From Sorangium cellulosum So0157-2 (GTDB lineage Bacteria; Myxococcota_A; Polyangia; Polyangiales; Polyangiaceae): a DNA stretch of 64,000 nt. Where the stretch lies: NCBI RefSeq assembly GCF_000418325.1, contig NC_021658.1, forward strand, positions 13,806,501 through 13,870,500, read 5' to 3'. Positions 32,144 to 40,833 of the stretch are shown in pieces. Numbering within the stretch: position 1 is the first letter of the stretch; the number at the start of each line of letters is the position of its first letter. Both the position numbers and the translations under genes were made by a program. The notes under the pieces were generated by a model. The model was not told the DNA's origin and ran no database searches. It saw nothing but the letters and a program-made list of their open reading frames with translations.

Positions 32144-35100
32144 CTACCCCATCCAGCGCAGCAGGTGCTCGAGCGCCCGGCGCTCCTCCGCGTCGGTGAC
32201 CGATTTGAGCGCGCGGTTCACCTCGCCGACGGCGGCCGCCGCCAGCAGCGCGACGGCCGCGGGGTCCGGCGCGCCGCGCCCGCGCAGCCACGCGAGCGCC
32301 TTGTGCTCGGTGTTGACGACGACGTGGCACCGGCTCGCGTCGTAACGGACCGGCCTCCCCGAGCGGCTCTCGACGACGGCGCGGACCGGGGACCCCGCGA
32401 GGCCCATCCGGGCGATGGCCTCGCCGAGCGCGGCCGCGAGCGGGCTCTCGGCCGGGGCGCCGCGCCGCTCGGGCGGGGCGCCGGGCAGCGCCGCCGCCTC
32501 GCCGCCGATGAGGCCGCGCACGCTGCGCCACAGCGCGCCGACCCACGCGCGCGCGCGGCTCGAGTCGGGCGCGCCCGCGGCGGTCTCGGCGCCGGATGCG
32601 CCCGCGGGGGATCGCTCCAGGGTCATGCCCGCGGCGGCGCGCGCGCCGGGCGCGCCGCGGGAGCTCGCGGGCGCCTCGGCGTCCGCCGCGAAAGCGACGG
32701 CCCCGGCGGCGACCCCGACCTCCGCCGCGCCGGCGCCGGTCGACGCCGGCGGGGCCGCGGGCGCGCCGAGCTCGCGCAGCGCGCCCGGGGCGGCCCGGCG
32801 GCGCAGCACCTCGACGAGCGGCGAGCCGTCGTCGAGCAGCACGAACGCCGGCGTCCCCTCCGGGAAATCGCCGTCCGCGCTCCCGCGGCGATCGGTGATC
32901 CACAGGCAGCCGCGCGCCGCGAGCTCCGCGCGGACCTCCGCCGGGCCGACGGTCTCCCCGCCGGCGGTCCGCGCGGCGAGCCTGCCGCCGGAGAGGCGGC
33001 CGAGCAGGTGCAGGTTCCACAGGTACGGCGCGGCGGCCGCGTCGTCCGAGAGCTCGGCCGCCATCGAGGCCGCCGCCGCCATCGCGAGCTCCGCGACCGC
33101 TTCCCACGGCGCCGCGTGGAGCGGCCACACGAGGAGCATCCCCTCGACCGGCGCGAGCCCGCTCACGCCGCCGGCGCCCGCCCCGGAGAGCAGCGCGCGC
33201 GGCGTGAAGCCCTCGCCGGGGCCGCCGCCCTCGCCGGGGCCGCCGCCCTCGCCGGGGCCGCCGCCCTCGTCGAAGATCGCCGCGGAGGGCGCGCCGACGA
33301 GCACCCGCGGCGCGCGGGGCCACCGCGCCGGCAGCCAGAGCGCGCCGGTCACGAACAGCGGCCGGGGCCCGCCCGTTGCGGCGTCGATCCACCGCGTCGC
33401 GAGCGCGTCCCCGGGCGGCGCGAGCCGGCCGCGCAGCCACCGGCCGGCGGCGTCGCGCACCGCCTGCCGGAGCCTCGCCGCGTCCGCGCTCGCCTTGAGC
33501 CCGTCGAAGGCGCGGTTCGGCTCGAGCGCGTCGTCGTTGACGGCCGCGCACAGCGGCCACCCGCCGCCGGCGTCGATCGCGCAGAGCGGGCGCCGCCCGA
33601 CGTGCACCGCGATCCCGGCCGCGCCGGCGTGCTCCGGGGCGAGCAGGCCGATCTCGCCGTGCGACGGCGGCGCGCCCTCCTGCTGGGCGAAGGGGAAGGT
33701 GGCGAAGCACGCCGCGCGCGCGGCGTCGTCGAGGCCGATGACGGCGAGCGGCGGCGCCGCGAGGCGCTCCTCGGTCGCGCGATCGCGCGCCACGACGTCG
33801 GTGATGTCCTTGACGAGCACCGCCGTCGCGAGCTGCAGCCGCTCGGGCCTGCTCAGCGCGAGCACCGGCCGCTCGTAGCGCTGCTTCGGGTAGGGCGGCG
33901 GCGTCGAGGTGCACAGCCACGTGGCGCGCGGGTTGAGCCGGAGCTCGTCGAGCGACCAGAGGGTCCCCTCGGTGTCGGGGAACAGCGGCGCGCTCGCGGC
34001 GCCCGCGACCACGCGCTTGCCCTGGGCGAGCGTCCGCAGGACCGCGCGGCGCGTGTGGCTCCGGACGAACGGCGGCAGCTCGTCGAAGTGGGGCGCGAGC
34101 GAGATCAGGTAGCGGCCCGCGCCCTTCGCGAGGCGCGTCAGCAGCGCGTGCACCTCGTCCCTCGGCGGGTCCGCGGCGGAGACGCGCGCCACGATGCGCA
34201 GCGGGATCGGCAGGTCCACCTCGACGCGCCGCTCCTCGCCGCCCGGGCCGACGAGGCGGGCGTCCGACGCCGGCCCCTCGACGATCTCGATCTCGCCCTC
34301 GAGATCGCGCACGCCGAGCGCCGCGGGGCTCACCCGGAGGCGCGGGTGCGACGGCGCGCCCGGCTGCGCGAGCGGCGCCGGCGCGGCGCCGCCGCCCGCC
34401 CGGAGCTCGTCTTGCGTCCCTTGCGTCCCTTGCGTCCCTTGCGTCTCTTGCCCCCGCTCGGCGCGCTTGCGGAGGTTCTGCTCGATGGCGGCGCGGAGCC
34501 GCCGCGCCGGCACCGCGCCGGCCGCCGGGAGGACGCGGCCGCCGGCCCACCGCAGGAGCGCCGCGCGCTCGCGCGGGTCGCGGACGACGAGGGGGTACCA
34601 GGCGAGCGTCTCGAAGCCGGGCGCCTCGTCGAGCACCGGGATCGGCGCCGGCGGCGGGTGCGTCCGGTCGAGGGCCTCGAGCGAGCACGCGACCTCCTGG
34701 CCGCGCGGGTCGAGCATCGCGAGCAGCGGCAGGCGCCGGATGCGCGCCGCGAGCCCGCCGGGGCCCGCCTCGGCCGGCGTGCTCCGGGCCCGCTCCGCGA
34801 GCACCCGCGCGCTGTCGAGGAGGTAGGCGGCGAGGCGCGCGTCCGGCCTGCCGCCGTGGCGGAGCGGATCGTCCTGCAGCCCGAGCCGCGCGCGCGCCGC
34901 CGCGTCGCCCTCGAGCGCGGCGACGATCGCCTCGCAGAGCGCGCGCTCGACCTCGTGGACCGCGGCGTCGTTGCGGGGCGACACGACCCCGTTCCACGCC
35001 CGGTTCGGCACCGCCGCGTCGTCGTCGATCGCGACGTGGGCGGGGCCGAGGAGCGGCGCGGCCTTCAGGGTGGCGAGCGGCTGCGACGCGTGGTGCCACA

Positions 35101-37684
35101 CCTCGACCATCGCGTCGCCCGGCGCGGCGAGGGCGAGGAAGCCGGCGCCGGCGACCTCGAGGACCGGCGCGCCCGCGGCGCCCTTCGGCGCGAGCTTCTC
35201 CAGCGACGCCGCGAGCGCGCGCCGCCGCGCCGGGCCGCGCGCCCCGAGCTCGTCCTCGCCGAAGAGCCCCGGCGTGTAGGGGACGAGCTCGCACCCCGGG
35301 ATCGCGGCGGCGAGCCAGTCGAGCTCGCGCTGCGAGGCGGCGAGCACGGGCCGCCGGTCGGCCGCGCGCCCCCGCGCCTCGGGCGGCGCGGTGCAGAGGC
35401 CGCCCGCCGCCCGCGCGAACGCGGCCAGGCCCTTGAGGCTCATGAGCCGGCTCGACCCGTGCAGCGGCCAGAGCCGCGCCTCCAGGAGGCCGCCGAAGCG
35501 CGACGGCGCGAGGTCGTCGCCGTCGCGCCGCCCCGCCGCGCCGCGCCGCCCCTGCCTGCCGCCGGGCGCGCCGAGGCGCGGCGGGGCGCAGAACAGCGTC
35601 CCGATCGCGGCGCGCAGCGGGCCCCTCAGGCGAGCGAGCTCGCGCTCGGGCGGCGGCGCGCCCTGGTGCGCGGCCCTCGGCCCGAAGAGCCGCCGCGCCT
35701 CGGCGTCGGCCGCGGCGAGCGCGACGCCGAGCGCGTGGCGGATCGCGCGGAAGAAGCGCGCGTCGCGCTCCACGCCGTCATACCCGAACCGCGGCCGCAC
35801 GCGCCCCTCCCACGCGAGCGCGATCTCCACGGGCAGGGGGACGGCGGCGGGATCGAGCGTCACGGTCTCGAGGTGCCGCCCGTCCACGAACACCCGGACC
35901 TCGGCGCCGCGCTGGGCCTCGCCGCCGTCGGCGAAGACGGCGAGCTCGCCGCGCAGGCCGTCGAGCGGCCCCTCGTCCACGTGGAAGGCGGCGCGGAAGG
36001 CGTGCTCGGGCGAGGGCGGCACCACGGGCTCGCCGGTCGCGTGCAGCAGGAACGCCCTGCGGCGCCCGGCGCCGAGCTTCGCCTGCTCGAGCATCGCCTC
36101 CGTGTCGGCGAGCGCGAGCCCGGCGAGCGCGCGCTCGGCGAGCCCCCCGCGGCTCCAGATCACGTCGCTGGCCCAGGGGGAGAGCTCCTCCGGGAGCCTC
36201 GCGTCGCCGCGATGGATGAACAGGGTCGTCGCGTCGCGCGCGTCGAGCGCCGCGAGCGACACCGGCCGCCCGTGCCCGTCGCGGAGCAGCGGGAGCTCGC
36301 GCGCGGCCTGGGCCTCCGGGGGCAGCCTCCCGCCCGCGCGCGCCGCCCCGGTCGCGACGCACGCGAAGGCCGCGAGCGCGTCCTCGATCCGGCCGCGGTC
36401 CTCGTCGAGGACGAGCGCGCCCTCGGGGATCGTGTCCTCGCCGCGGGCGACGGCCGTGAGCGCCGCGAGCGCGTCGAGCAGCGCGCCGCTCGCCGCCTCG
36501 CGGAGGCGCGCGCGGAGGGGCGCGTCCTCGCGCAGCGCCGAGCGCGACGCGTTGGTGGGCAGCTCGTCCGCGTCGACGACGAGGCGGACCGGGAGCTCGA
36601 CGCCCTGGTAGGGCGCCGAGGGGAACCGCGGCTCGAAGTGGAAGCGCTCGCGGACGAGCCGCACGCCGTGCTCGAGGTAGTCGACGGCGGGGAGGCCGGG
36701 CGAGGCGAGGGGCGAGGAGAGGGGCGAGGCGAGGGGCGAGGCGAGGGGCGAGGAGAGGGGCGAGGCGAGGGGCGAGGCGAGGGGCGAGGAGAGGGGCGAG
36801 GCGAGGGGCGAGGCGAGGGGCGAGGAGAGGGGCGGGGAGAGGGGCGAGGCGAGGGGCGAGGCGAGGGGCGGGAGGGGGGAGAGGGCGCTCGAGAGCGGCG
36901 ACGACGGCGCCGCGGGCAGGGGCGTGGCGGTGGCCGGCGCGGCCGCGAGGTCGCGGGGCGCGAGGATCTCGAGCGCGGCGCGGCGCGCGCCGTGCACGTG
37001 GAAGGGCACGCGCACGAGCGCCGCGGGCTGGCCGCCCGGGAGGGGGCGGCGGAGCGGCTCGCCGGCGAGGGTGATCGGGATCGGGAAGTCGGCGGTGGCC
37101 GCGGCCAGGTGGGCGAGCTCCGGCGGGGTGTCGCCGGTGATCGCCCGGCGCAGCACCGACCATCCGAGCCGCCGCCGCACCTCGACGCGCAGCCCGGCCG
37201 CGGGCATCCCGGGCGGCCGCGGCACCTCGTCGCAGGCGGGGGCGGCGGCCGGCGCGACGGCGCCTTCGGGCGCCTCGAGCAGGGCGGGCGTGAAGCGCAC
37301 GCGCGTGCAGGTCGCCCCGGAGGCCTCGCCGGACGGCCCGCGGCCGGTCGTGATCAGGTCGACGCGCGCGGGGCGCAGCCCGAGCGCCGCGTTCACGCCG
37401 AGCGCGAGCAGCCGGAGCCTCCGGGTCGGCGCGTCGGGCGCGGCGTTGAGCACGTGGTCGAGCAGGCGCGTGAGGACGGGCGCGTCGGGCGGCGCTCCGT
37501 CGAAGGTCAGCGCGACGTCGTCGGCGTCGTACTCGAGGTCGATCCGCGTCGCGCCGCCGGCCGCGGCGGCGCGGACGAGCTCGAGCAGGTAGAGGTCCAG
37601 GTCGACGAGCAGGTGTTCCCGGAGCTTCTGGACGGCGCGGCGGGCATCGACGCGGATGGCGCCGCGGGCGACGACCCGGCTCAC
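32144..37684 (-). CDS. Giant protein with inactive-looking GHKL domain and three Hsp90-like modules
   Basis: This 1846-residue protein starts at GTG 37684, overlapping the stop of the HSP90-like gene (GTGA). Residues about 30-110 resemble its partner's ATPase fold (LLELVRAAAAGGATRIDL against LRELVQNGMDAGARKIAV), but the Asn that coordinates Mg-ATP is replaced by Ala39 and the glycine loops are degraded. Hsp90-middle-like motifs recur at about residues 368 (VDADELPTNASRSAL), 885 (AIDDDAAVPNRAWNG) and 1380 (AVNDDALEPNRAFDG), roughly every 500 residues. A second motif like GRPVSLAALD recurs near 458, 745, 990 and 1240. Three in-frame minisatellites encode SPLA, TQG and GGGPGE linkers. No enzyme domain was recognised. 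A sacsin-like chaperone scaffold is the closest idea, as inference. Confidence 0.7.
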   Translation of the reverse strand: MSRVVARGAIRVDARRAVQKLREHLLVDLDLYLLELVRAAAAGGATRIDLEYDADDVALTFDGAPPDAPVLTRLLDHVLNAAPDAPTRRLRLLALGVNAALGLRPARVDLITTGRGPSGEASGATCTRVRFTPALLEAPEGAVAPAAAPACDEVPRPPGMPAAGLRVEVRRRLGWSVLRRAITGDTPPELAHLAAATADFPIPITLAGEPLRRPLPGGQPAALVRVPFHVHGARRAALEILAPRDLAAAPATATPLPAAPSSPLSSALSPLPPLASPLASPLSPPLSSPLASPLASPLSSPLASPLASPLSSPLASPLASPLSSPLASPGLPAVDYLEHGVRLVRERFHFEPRFPSAPYQGVELPVRLVVDADELPTNASRSALREDAPLRARLREAASGALLDALAALTAVARGEDTIPEGALVLDEDRGRIEDALAAFACVATGAARAGGRLPPEAQAARELPLLRDGHGRPVSLAALDARDATTLFIHRGDARLPEELSPWASDVIWSRGGLAERALAGLALADTEAMLEQAKLGAGRRRAFLLHATGEPVVPPSPEHAFRAAFHVDEGPLDGLRGELAVFADGGEAQRGAEVRVFVDGRHLETVTLDPAAVPLPVEIALAWEGRVRPRFGYDGVERDARFFRAIRHALGVALAAADAEARRLFGPRAAHQGAPPPERELARLRGPLRAAIGTLFCAPPRLGAPGGRQGRRGAAGRRDGDDLAPSRFGGLLEARLWPLHGSSRLMSLKGLAAFARAAGGLCTAPPEARGRAADRRPVLAASQRELDWLAAAIPGCELVPYTPGLFGEDELGARGPARRRALAASLEKLAPKGAAGAPVLEVAGAGFLALAAPGDAMVEVWHHASQPLATLKAAPLLGPAHVAIDDDAAVPNRAWNGVVSPRNDAAVHEVERALCEAIVAALEGDAAARARLGLQDDPLRHGGRPDARLAAYLLDSARVLAERARSTPAEAGPGGLAARIRRLPLLAMLDPRGQEVACSLEALDRTHPPPAPIPVLDEAPGFETLAWYPLVVRDPRERAALLRWAGGRVLPAAGAVPARRLRAAIEQNLRKRAERGQETQGTQGTQGTQDELRAGGGAAPAPLAQPGAPSHPRLRVSPAALGVRDLEGEIEIVEGPASDARLVGPGGEERRVEVDLPIPLRIVARVSAADPPRDEVHALLTRLAKGAGRYLISLAPHFDELPPFVRSHTRRAVLRTLAQGKRVVAGAASAPLFPDTEGTLWSLDELRLNPRATWLCTSTPPPYPKQRYERPVLALSRPERLQLATAVLVKDITDVVARDRATEERLAAPPLAVIGLDDAARAACFATFPFAQQEGAPPSHGEIGLLAPEHAGAAGIAVHVGRRPLCAIDAGGGWPLCAAVNDDALEPNRAFDGLKASADAARLRQAVRDAAGRWLRGRLAPPGDALATRWIDAATGGPRPLFVTGALWLPARWPRAPRVLVGAPSAAIFDEGGGPGEGGGPGEGGGPGEGFTPRALLSGAGAGGVSGLAPVEGMLLVWPLHAAPWEAVAELAMAAAASMAAELSDDAAAAPYLWNLHLLGRLSGGRLAARTAGGETVGPAEVRAELAARGCLWITDRRGSADGDFPEGTPAFVLLDDGSPLVEVLRRRAAPGALRELGAPAAPPASTGAGAAEVGVAAGAVAFAADAEAPASSRGAPGARAAAGMTLERSPAGASGAETAAGAPDSSRARAWVGALWRSVRGLIGGEAAALPGAPPERRGAPAESPLAAALGEAIARMGLAGSPVRAVVESRSGRPVRYDASRCHVVVNTEHKALAWLRGRGAPDPAAVALLAAAAVGEVNRALKSVTDAEERRALEHLLRWMG
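33211..33264. repeat. 18-bp tandem repeat in the giant gene
   Basis: Three contiguous copies of CCTCGCCGGGGCCGCCGC encode GGGPGE repeats on the minus strand, in a linker of the third module of the giant protein. The unit is a multiple of three. Confidence 0.9.
34411..34446. repeat. 9-bp tandem repeat in the giant gene
   Basis: Four copies of CTTGCGTCC (the last ending T) encode a TQG repeat on the minus strand. The base composition is A/T-richer than the surroundings, which suggests insertion of a mobile simple repeat into a permissive linker. Confidence 0.85.
36698..36872. repeat. 12/36-bp minisatellite in the giant gene
   Basis: About fourteen 12-bp units of the type GAGGCGAGGGGC, grouped in 36-bp higher-order units by GAGGAG variants, encode SPLASPLASPLS repeats on the minus strand. 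It remains in frame, in a flexible linker after the N-terminal domain. Confidence 0.88.
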
Positions 37685-39423
37685 TGCGGCAGCCCCCTCG
37701 GCGCGCGCGCGAGCGGCGGGCTCGCCGCGAGGTCGAGGAGCCGGTCGCTGTCGTCGGGATCGAGCGGCCCCTTGGCCTCGACGAGCAGCGCGCGGGCGAG
37801 CAGGTTGCCGGCGGTCACGGGATCGACGGCGGCGCGCCTGCGCGCGAGCGCCACGGTGTCGCTGTCGACGTTGAGGTAGAGGGCGTGCCCTGGCCGGAAG
37901 CGCGCCGCGCGCCGCACCACCTCGCGCGCGGCGTGGCAGCTCCGCTCGGGCCCGCCGCGCTCGCGGGCGGGCAGGAGGATCGCGCCGCGCTCGCGGAGGG
38001 CGCCCTGGATCTGGCAGAGGCTCACGCGGGCGACCCGGTGCCGGGCGCGGGCGAGGGCGCCTTCGACCACCTGGAGCAGCGGCGCGTCGGCCGCGCGGGC
38101 GCTCTCGGGCGCCTCGTGCACGAGCAGGTAGGCCTCGCGCGCGTGCTCGATGCGCGCCGCCGGGAAGCACCGCTTGAGCAGCGCGACGGTGGCGGGGTGG
38201 TTGCACAGCACGACGGGCAGGCCGCCCTGCGCCATGGCCTCGGTCAGCGCGTCGGCCCGATCGGCGACGAGCAGCGGCTCGCGCCCTGGCGCGAGCGCCC
38301 GCAGGCCGGCGCGGGCCCGGTCGCCGGCGACGGGGCTCGCGAGCGGGAACGGGATCTCGTCGGGATCGAGCGCGGTCGGCGGCGACAGCGCCGCCTCGAG
38401 CATGGCCGCGTAGGTGGCGGCGGCGCCCTCGCTTCCGGCGGCCCTCGCCGCGGCCTTGGGGAGGCGCGCGGCGAGCTTGCGGCGGAGCGGCCCTTTGACG
38501 AGCTCGCGCACGCGGGCGAGCGCCTCCCAGAAGGCGTCGTCGCGGCGCACGTCGTCGCGGCTCAGGGTGTGCTGGAGGTGGGGGCTCATCACCTTGAACC
38601 GAACGCCCGACAGCCCGCCGAAGAGCTCGTCCGCGGTCTCGAACAGGGTGAGGCCGCGGTTGTAGAAGCCGGCGAAGCTCTGGCCGTGCTCGGCGGCGGG
38701 CTCGCCCCCGGTGGGGGCTGGGAGGTGCTGGGCGCCGGCGGACGGGCCGACCACGAAGGTGGTGTCCTCCTCGACGGCGGTCACGGACACGGGCGCTGCG
38801 ACGGAGAGCGGGGCGTCGATGCGCTCGACGCGTGCGCGCGCGTTCCCTTCGTGGTCGGCGATGCTGAGGGCGATCTCGCATTCGGCGTGGCGGCACCAGC
38901 GGCGGAGCGCCGCGCGCGCGCGCCGCGCGTGCTCCACGAACTCCTCCCGGCTGAGCCGCTGGATCAGGGTCACGCGGGTGCCGCTGCCCCGGCGGGGGCC
39001 GGCGTCCTCGAGCTCGTAGCTCGTGTCGCTGTGCAGGCGGAGGAGCCAGGCCTGGCCGTCGCACCACGTCTCGACGTCGACCTGCTCTGGCTGGATGGCG
39101 AACACGGAGACGAAGCCGACGCCATATTTGCCGATCTTGCTGGGGTCGCCTTCCTTGGACGAGCTGAAGAGGGTGAGGAGCGGTCCCTCGATGTCCTCGC
39201 GGCGCATGCCGCTGCCGTCGTCGGCGACCGAGGTGGCGCAGGCGCCGGGCAGCGTCTCGACGCGCACGGCGATCTTCCGCGCGCCGGCGTCCATGCCGTT
39301 CTGCACGAGCTCGCGGAGGAAGGCGTACGGGTCGGCGAACTGCTGCACCATGTCGGCCACGGGGCCTGGGGGAGGCGCCTTCGGCGCGGCGCGGTCCTCG
39401 GGGGACGATCGGTAGGGGGCCAT
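37681..39423 (-). CDS. HSP90-like (GHKL) ATPase
   Basis: This 580-residue protein has an N-terminal GHKL ATPase domain like HtpG, sacsin or MORC proteins. The N box is LRELVQNGMDAGA with Glu38 and Asn42, the second motif VADDGSGM (66-73) and the glycine loop GKYGVGFVSVF (98-108). A middle domain with GTRVTLIQRL and FYNRGLTLFE and a C-terminal region without a recognised motif follow. It is shorter than true HtpG and lacks its C-terminal dimerisation signature. The ATG at 39423 is chosen over a GTG at 39444; neither has a strong ribosome site. Its stop overlaps the GTG of the giant protein gene, so both proteins are probably made together and may form a complex. Confidence 0.8.
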   Translation of the reverse strand: MAPYRSSPEDRAAPKAPPPGPVADMVQQFADPYAFLRELVQNGMDAGARKIAVRVETLPGACATSVADDGSGMRREDIEGPLLTLFSSSKEGDPSKIGKYGVGFVSVFAIQPEQVDVETWCDGQAWLLRLHSDTSYELEDAGPRRGSGTRVTLIQRLSREEFVEHARRARAALRRWCRHAECEIALSIADHEGNARARVERIDAPLSVAAPVSVTAVEEDTTFVVGPSAGAQHLPAPTGGEPAAEHGQSFAGFYNRGLTLFETADELFGGLSGVRFKVMSPHLQHTLSRDDVRRDDAFWEALARVRELVKGPLRRKLAARLPKAAARAAGSEGAAATYAAMLEAALSPPTALDPDEIPFPLASPVAGDRARAGLRALAPGREPLLVADRADALTEAMAQGGLPVVLCNHPATVALLKRCFPAARIEHAREAYLLVHEAPESARAADAPLLQVVEGALARARHRVARVSLCQIQGALRERGAILLPARERGGPERSCHAAREVVRRAARFRPGHALYLNVDSDTVALARRRAAVDPVTAGNLLARALLVEAKGPLDPDDSDRLLDLAASPPLARAPRGLPQ

Positions 39424-39434
39424 GGCGCGTTGCG

Positions 39435-39534
39435 AGGGTATCACAGGGCAGAGGTGGTCCTCGGGCGTGTCCTGGAAGACTCATAGGGTATCGCAGGGCG
39501 GAGGTGGTCCTCGGGCGTGTCCTGGAAGACTCAT
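39435..39534. repeat. 50-bp direct repeat, two copies
   Basis: Two adjacent 50-bp copies, 39435-39484 and 39485-39534, differ at about three positions. They lie directly upstream of the HSP90-like gene and would fall in its promoter or leader. Confidence 0.88.
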
Positions 39535-39586
39535 GATGTCCCCCTTCGCCGCCCTGCAGATCGCCGTCGCGGCTCCGGTCTGTTCG

Positions 39587-39850
39587 CCTCGCGGCCGGGG
39601 CAGCAGGGATGGTCGGCGCGACGCCCGCGCCTCGCGGCCGGGGCAGCGGGGATGGTCGGCGCGACGCCCGCGCCTCGCGGCCGGGGCAGCGGGGATGGTC
39701 GGCGCGACGCCCGCGCCTCGCGGCCGGGGCAGCGGGGATGGTCGGCGCGACGCCCGCGCCTCGCGGCCGGGGCAGCGGGGATGGTCGGCGCAACGCCCGC
39801 GCCTCGCGGCCGGGGCATCAGGGATGGTCGGCGCGACGCCCGCGCCTCGC
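39587..39850. repeat. 43-bp intergenic tandem repeat, six copies
   Basis: Six contiguous copies of a 43-bp unit beginning CCTCGCGGCCGGGGCAGC, with a few substitutions and a partial seventh copy. The unit is not a multiple of three and no gene is supported here. It separates the HSP90-like gene from a divergent unknown gene. No spacers exist between copies, so it is not a CRISPR array. Confidence 0.93.
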
Positions 39851-39920
39851 CGCCCGAGCGGCACTGTTCCGACGGTCGGGGCGGCTTGATCTTCCTGCTC
39901 GCCTTTCTACCCTCGACAGG

Positions 39921-40667
39921 ATGCAAAACCTCACGCTGTCCGATCTGAAGCTCGGGCTCACCGACCTGTTCGACAAGCGCAAACCGGCGCTCTTGCGCAC
40001 GAGCTCCGGCAAGACCTACGAGCCGATGCTCGCGAAGAAGCTGGAGGAGATCTCGGCGCTCCCTCCCGTCGTGATCGGAGGGAAGGCCCTCGCGGCGGAG
40101 CTCGAGGAGACCGACGTGGAGCATGATGGCTTCGGCAAGGCGGTCTGGTACATGACCGAGGCTTACCTCCGGCACCCGCAGGTCTCGGCGGAGACGGTCG
40201 CCGCTGCGGCGCGGATCCGCCGCGCGTTCATCCCCGCCCTGTCCGAGCTCAAGGCGAGCTACGCGGACGAGGCCAGGGCGGCCATCGAGCGCAAGAAGAT
40301 CCTCAAGCAGCACAAGGCCGATCTCGAGCGCTTCCCCGCCGCCGGCGGAGAGACCCTCCATGACTGGATCAGCGGCTTCCTCGACGCCGGCGAGCGGCTC
40401 CACTCCATGCTCAGCGATCGCGCCGACATGAAGGAGGCCTCGCGGAAGGGCGCGGGCGCGCTCCGCGCCGCCACGATAGGCCTCCTCTCCCGCCTGCGGG
40501 CGGGCATCGCCGACGAGCTAGAGCACAACCCGAAGCTGCCGCCCGACCTCGATGCCCAGGTGTTCGGCTATCTGGACGAGCTCCATGTCCCCCGCGCCGC
40601 CGCGGCGAGGGTGAAGAAGGCGAAGAATGCTGTGCCCGAGGCGCCCGCGCCGCCAGAGATTGCCTGA
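39921..40667 (+). CDS. Protein of unknown function, mostly alpha-helical
   Basis: The 248-residue protein is rich in charged, probably helical sequence (ELEETDVEHDGFGKAVWYMT, then IRRAFIPALSELKASYADEARAAIERKKILKQHKADL) and ends in a Lys/Ala/Pro-rich tail. No signal peptide, membrane helix, nucleotide-binding motif or catalytic pattern is visible. The start at ATG 39921 is chosen by the drop in repeat sequence upstream; it has only a weak AGG site. It is divergent from the HSP90-like gene across the tandem repeats. I do not recognise the family. Confidence 0.7.
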   Translation: MQNLTLSDLKLGLTDLFDKRKPALLRTSSGKTYEPMLAKKLEEISALPPVVIGGKALAAELEETDVEHDGFGKAVWYMTEAYLRHPQVSAETVAAAARIRRAFIPALSELKASYADEARAAIERKKILKQHKADLERFPAAGGETLHDWISGFLDAGERLHSMLSDRADMKEASRKGAGALRAATIGLLSRLRAGIADELEHNPKLPPDLDAQVFGYLDELHVPRAAAARVKKAKNAVPEAPAPPEIA

Positions 40668-40833
40668 GCGTCCGCAACGCAGCGCGATCGCTGTTGCCGC
40701 ATGGACGCCAGCCGGGCACAGACGACACCCCGATGAATGCTTTGAGCTCGGCATAGGGAAGGGGGATCGACGCCAGATCGGCGCTTGACCCGGGCCGCCG
40801 CGCCATGGCCTCCTCGGTGCGAGGGAGGCTGCG

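Noticed and set aside
32165..37879. Plus-strand open frame of about 1900 codons antisense to the giant gene
   Set aside because: Composition is Arg/Gly/Ala/Glu-rich with no motifs, while the minus strand shows repeated modules and a coupled start.
37685..39793. Upstream in-frame extension of the giant protein to about 2549 codons
   Set aside because: The extra part is an out-of-frame reading of the HSP90-like gene, Arg-rich and motif-free; GTG 37684 gives a coupled start.
39587..39850. CRISPR array
   Set aside because: The 43-bp units are contiguous with no unique spacers and no cas genes are present.
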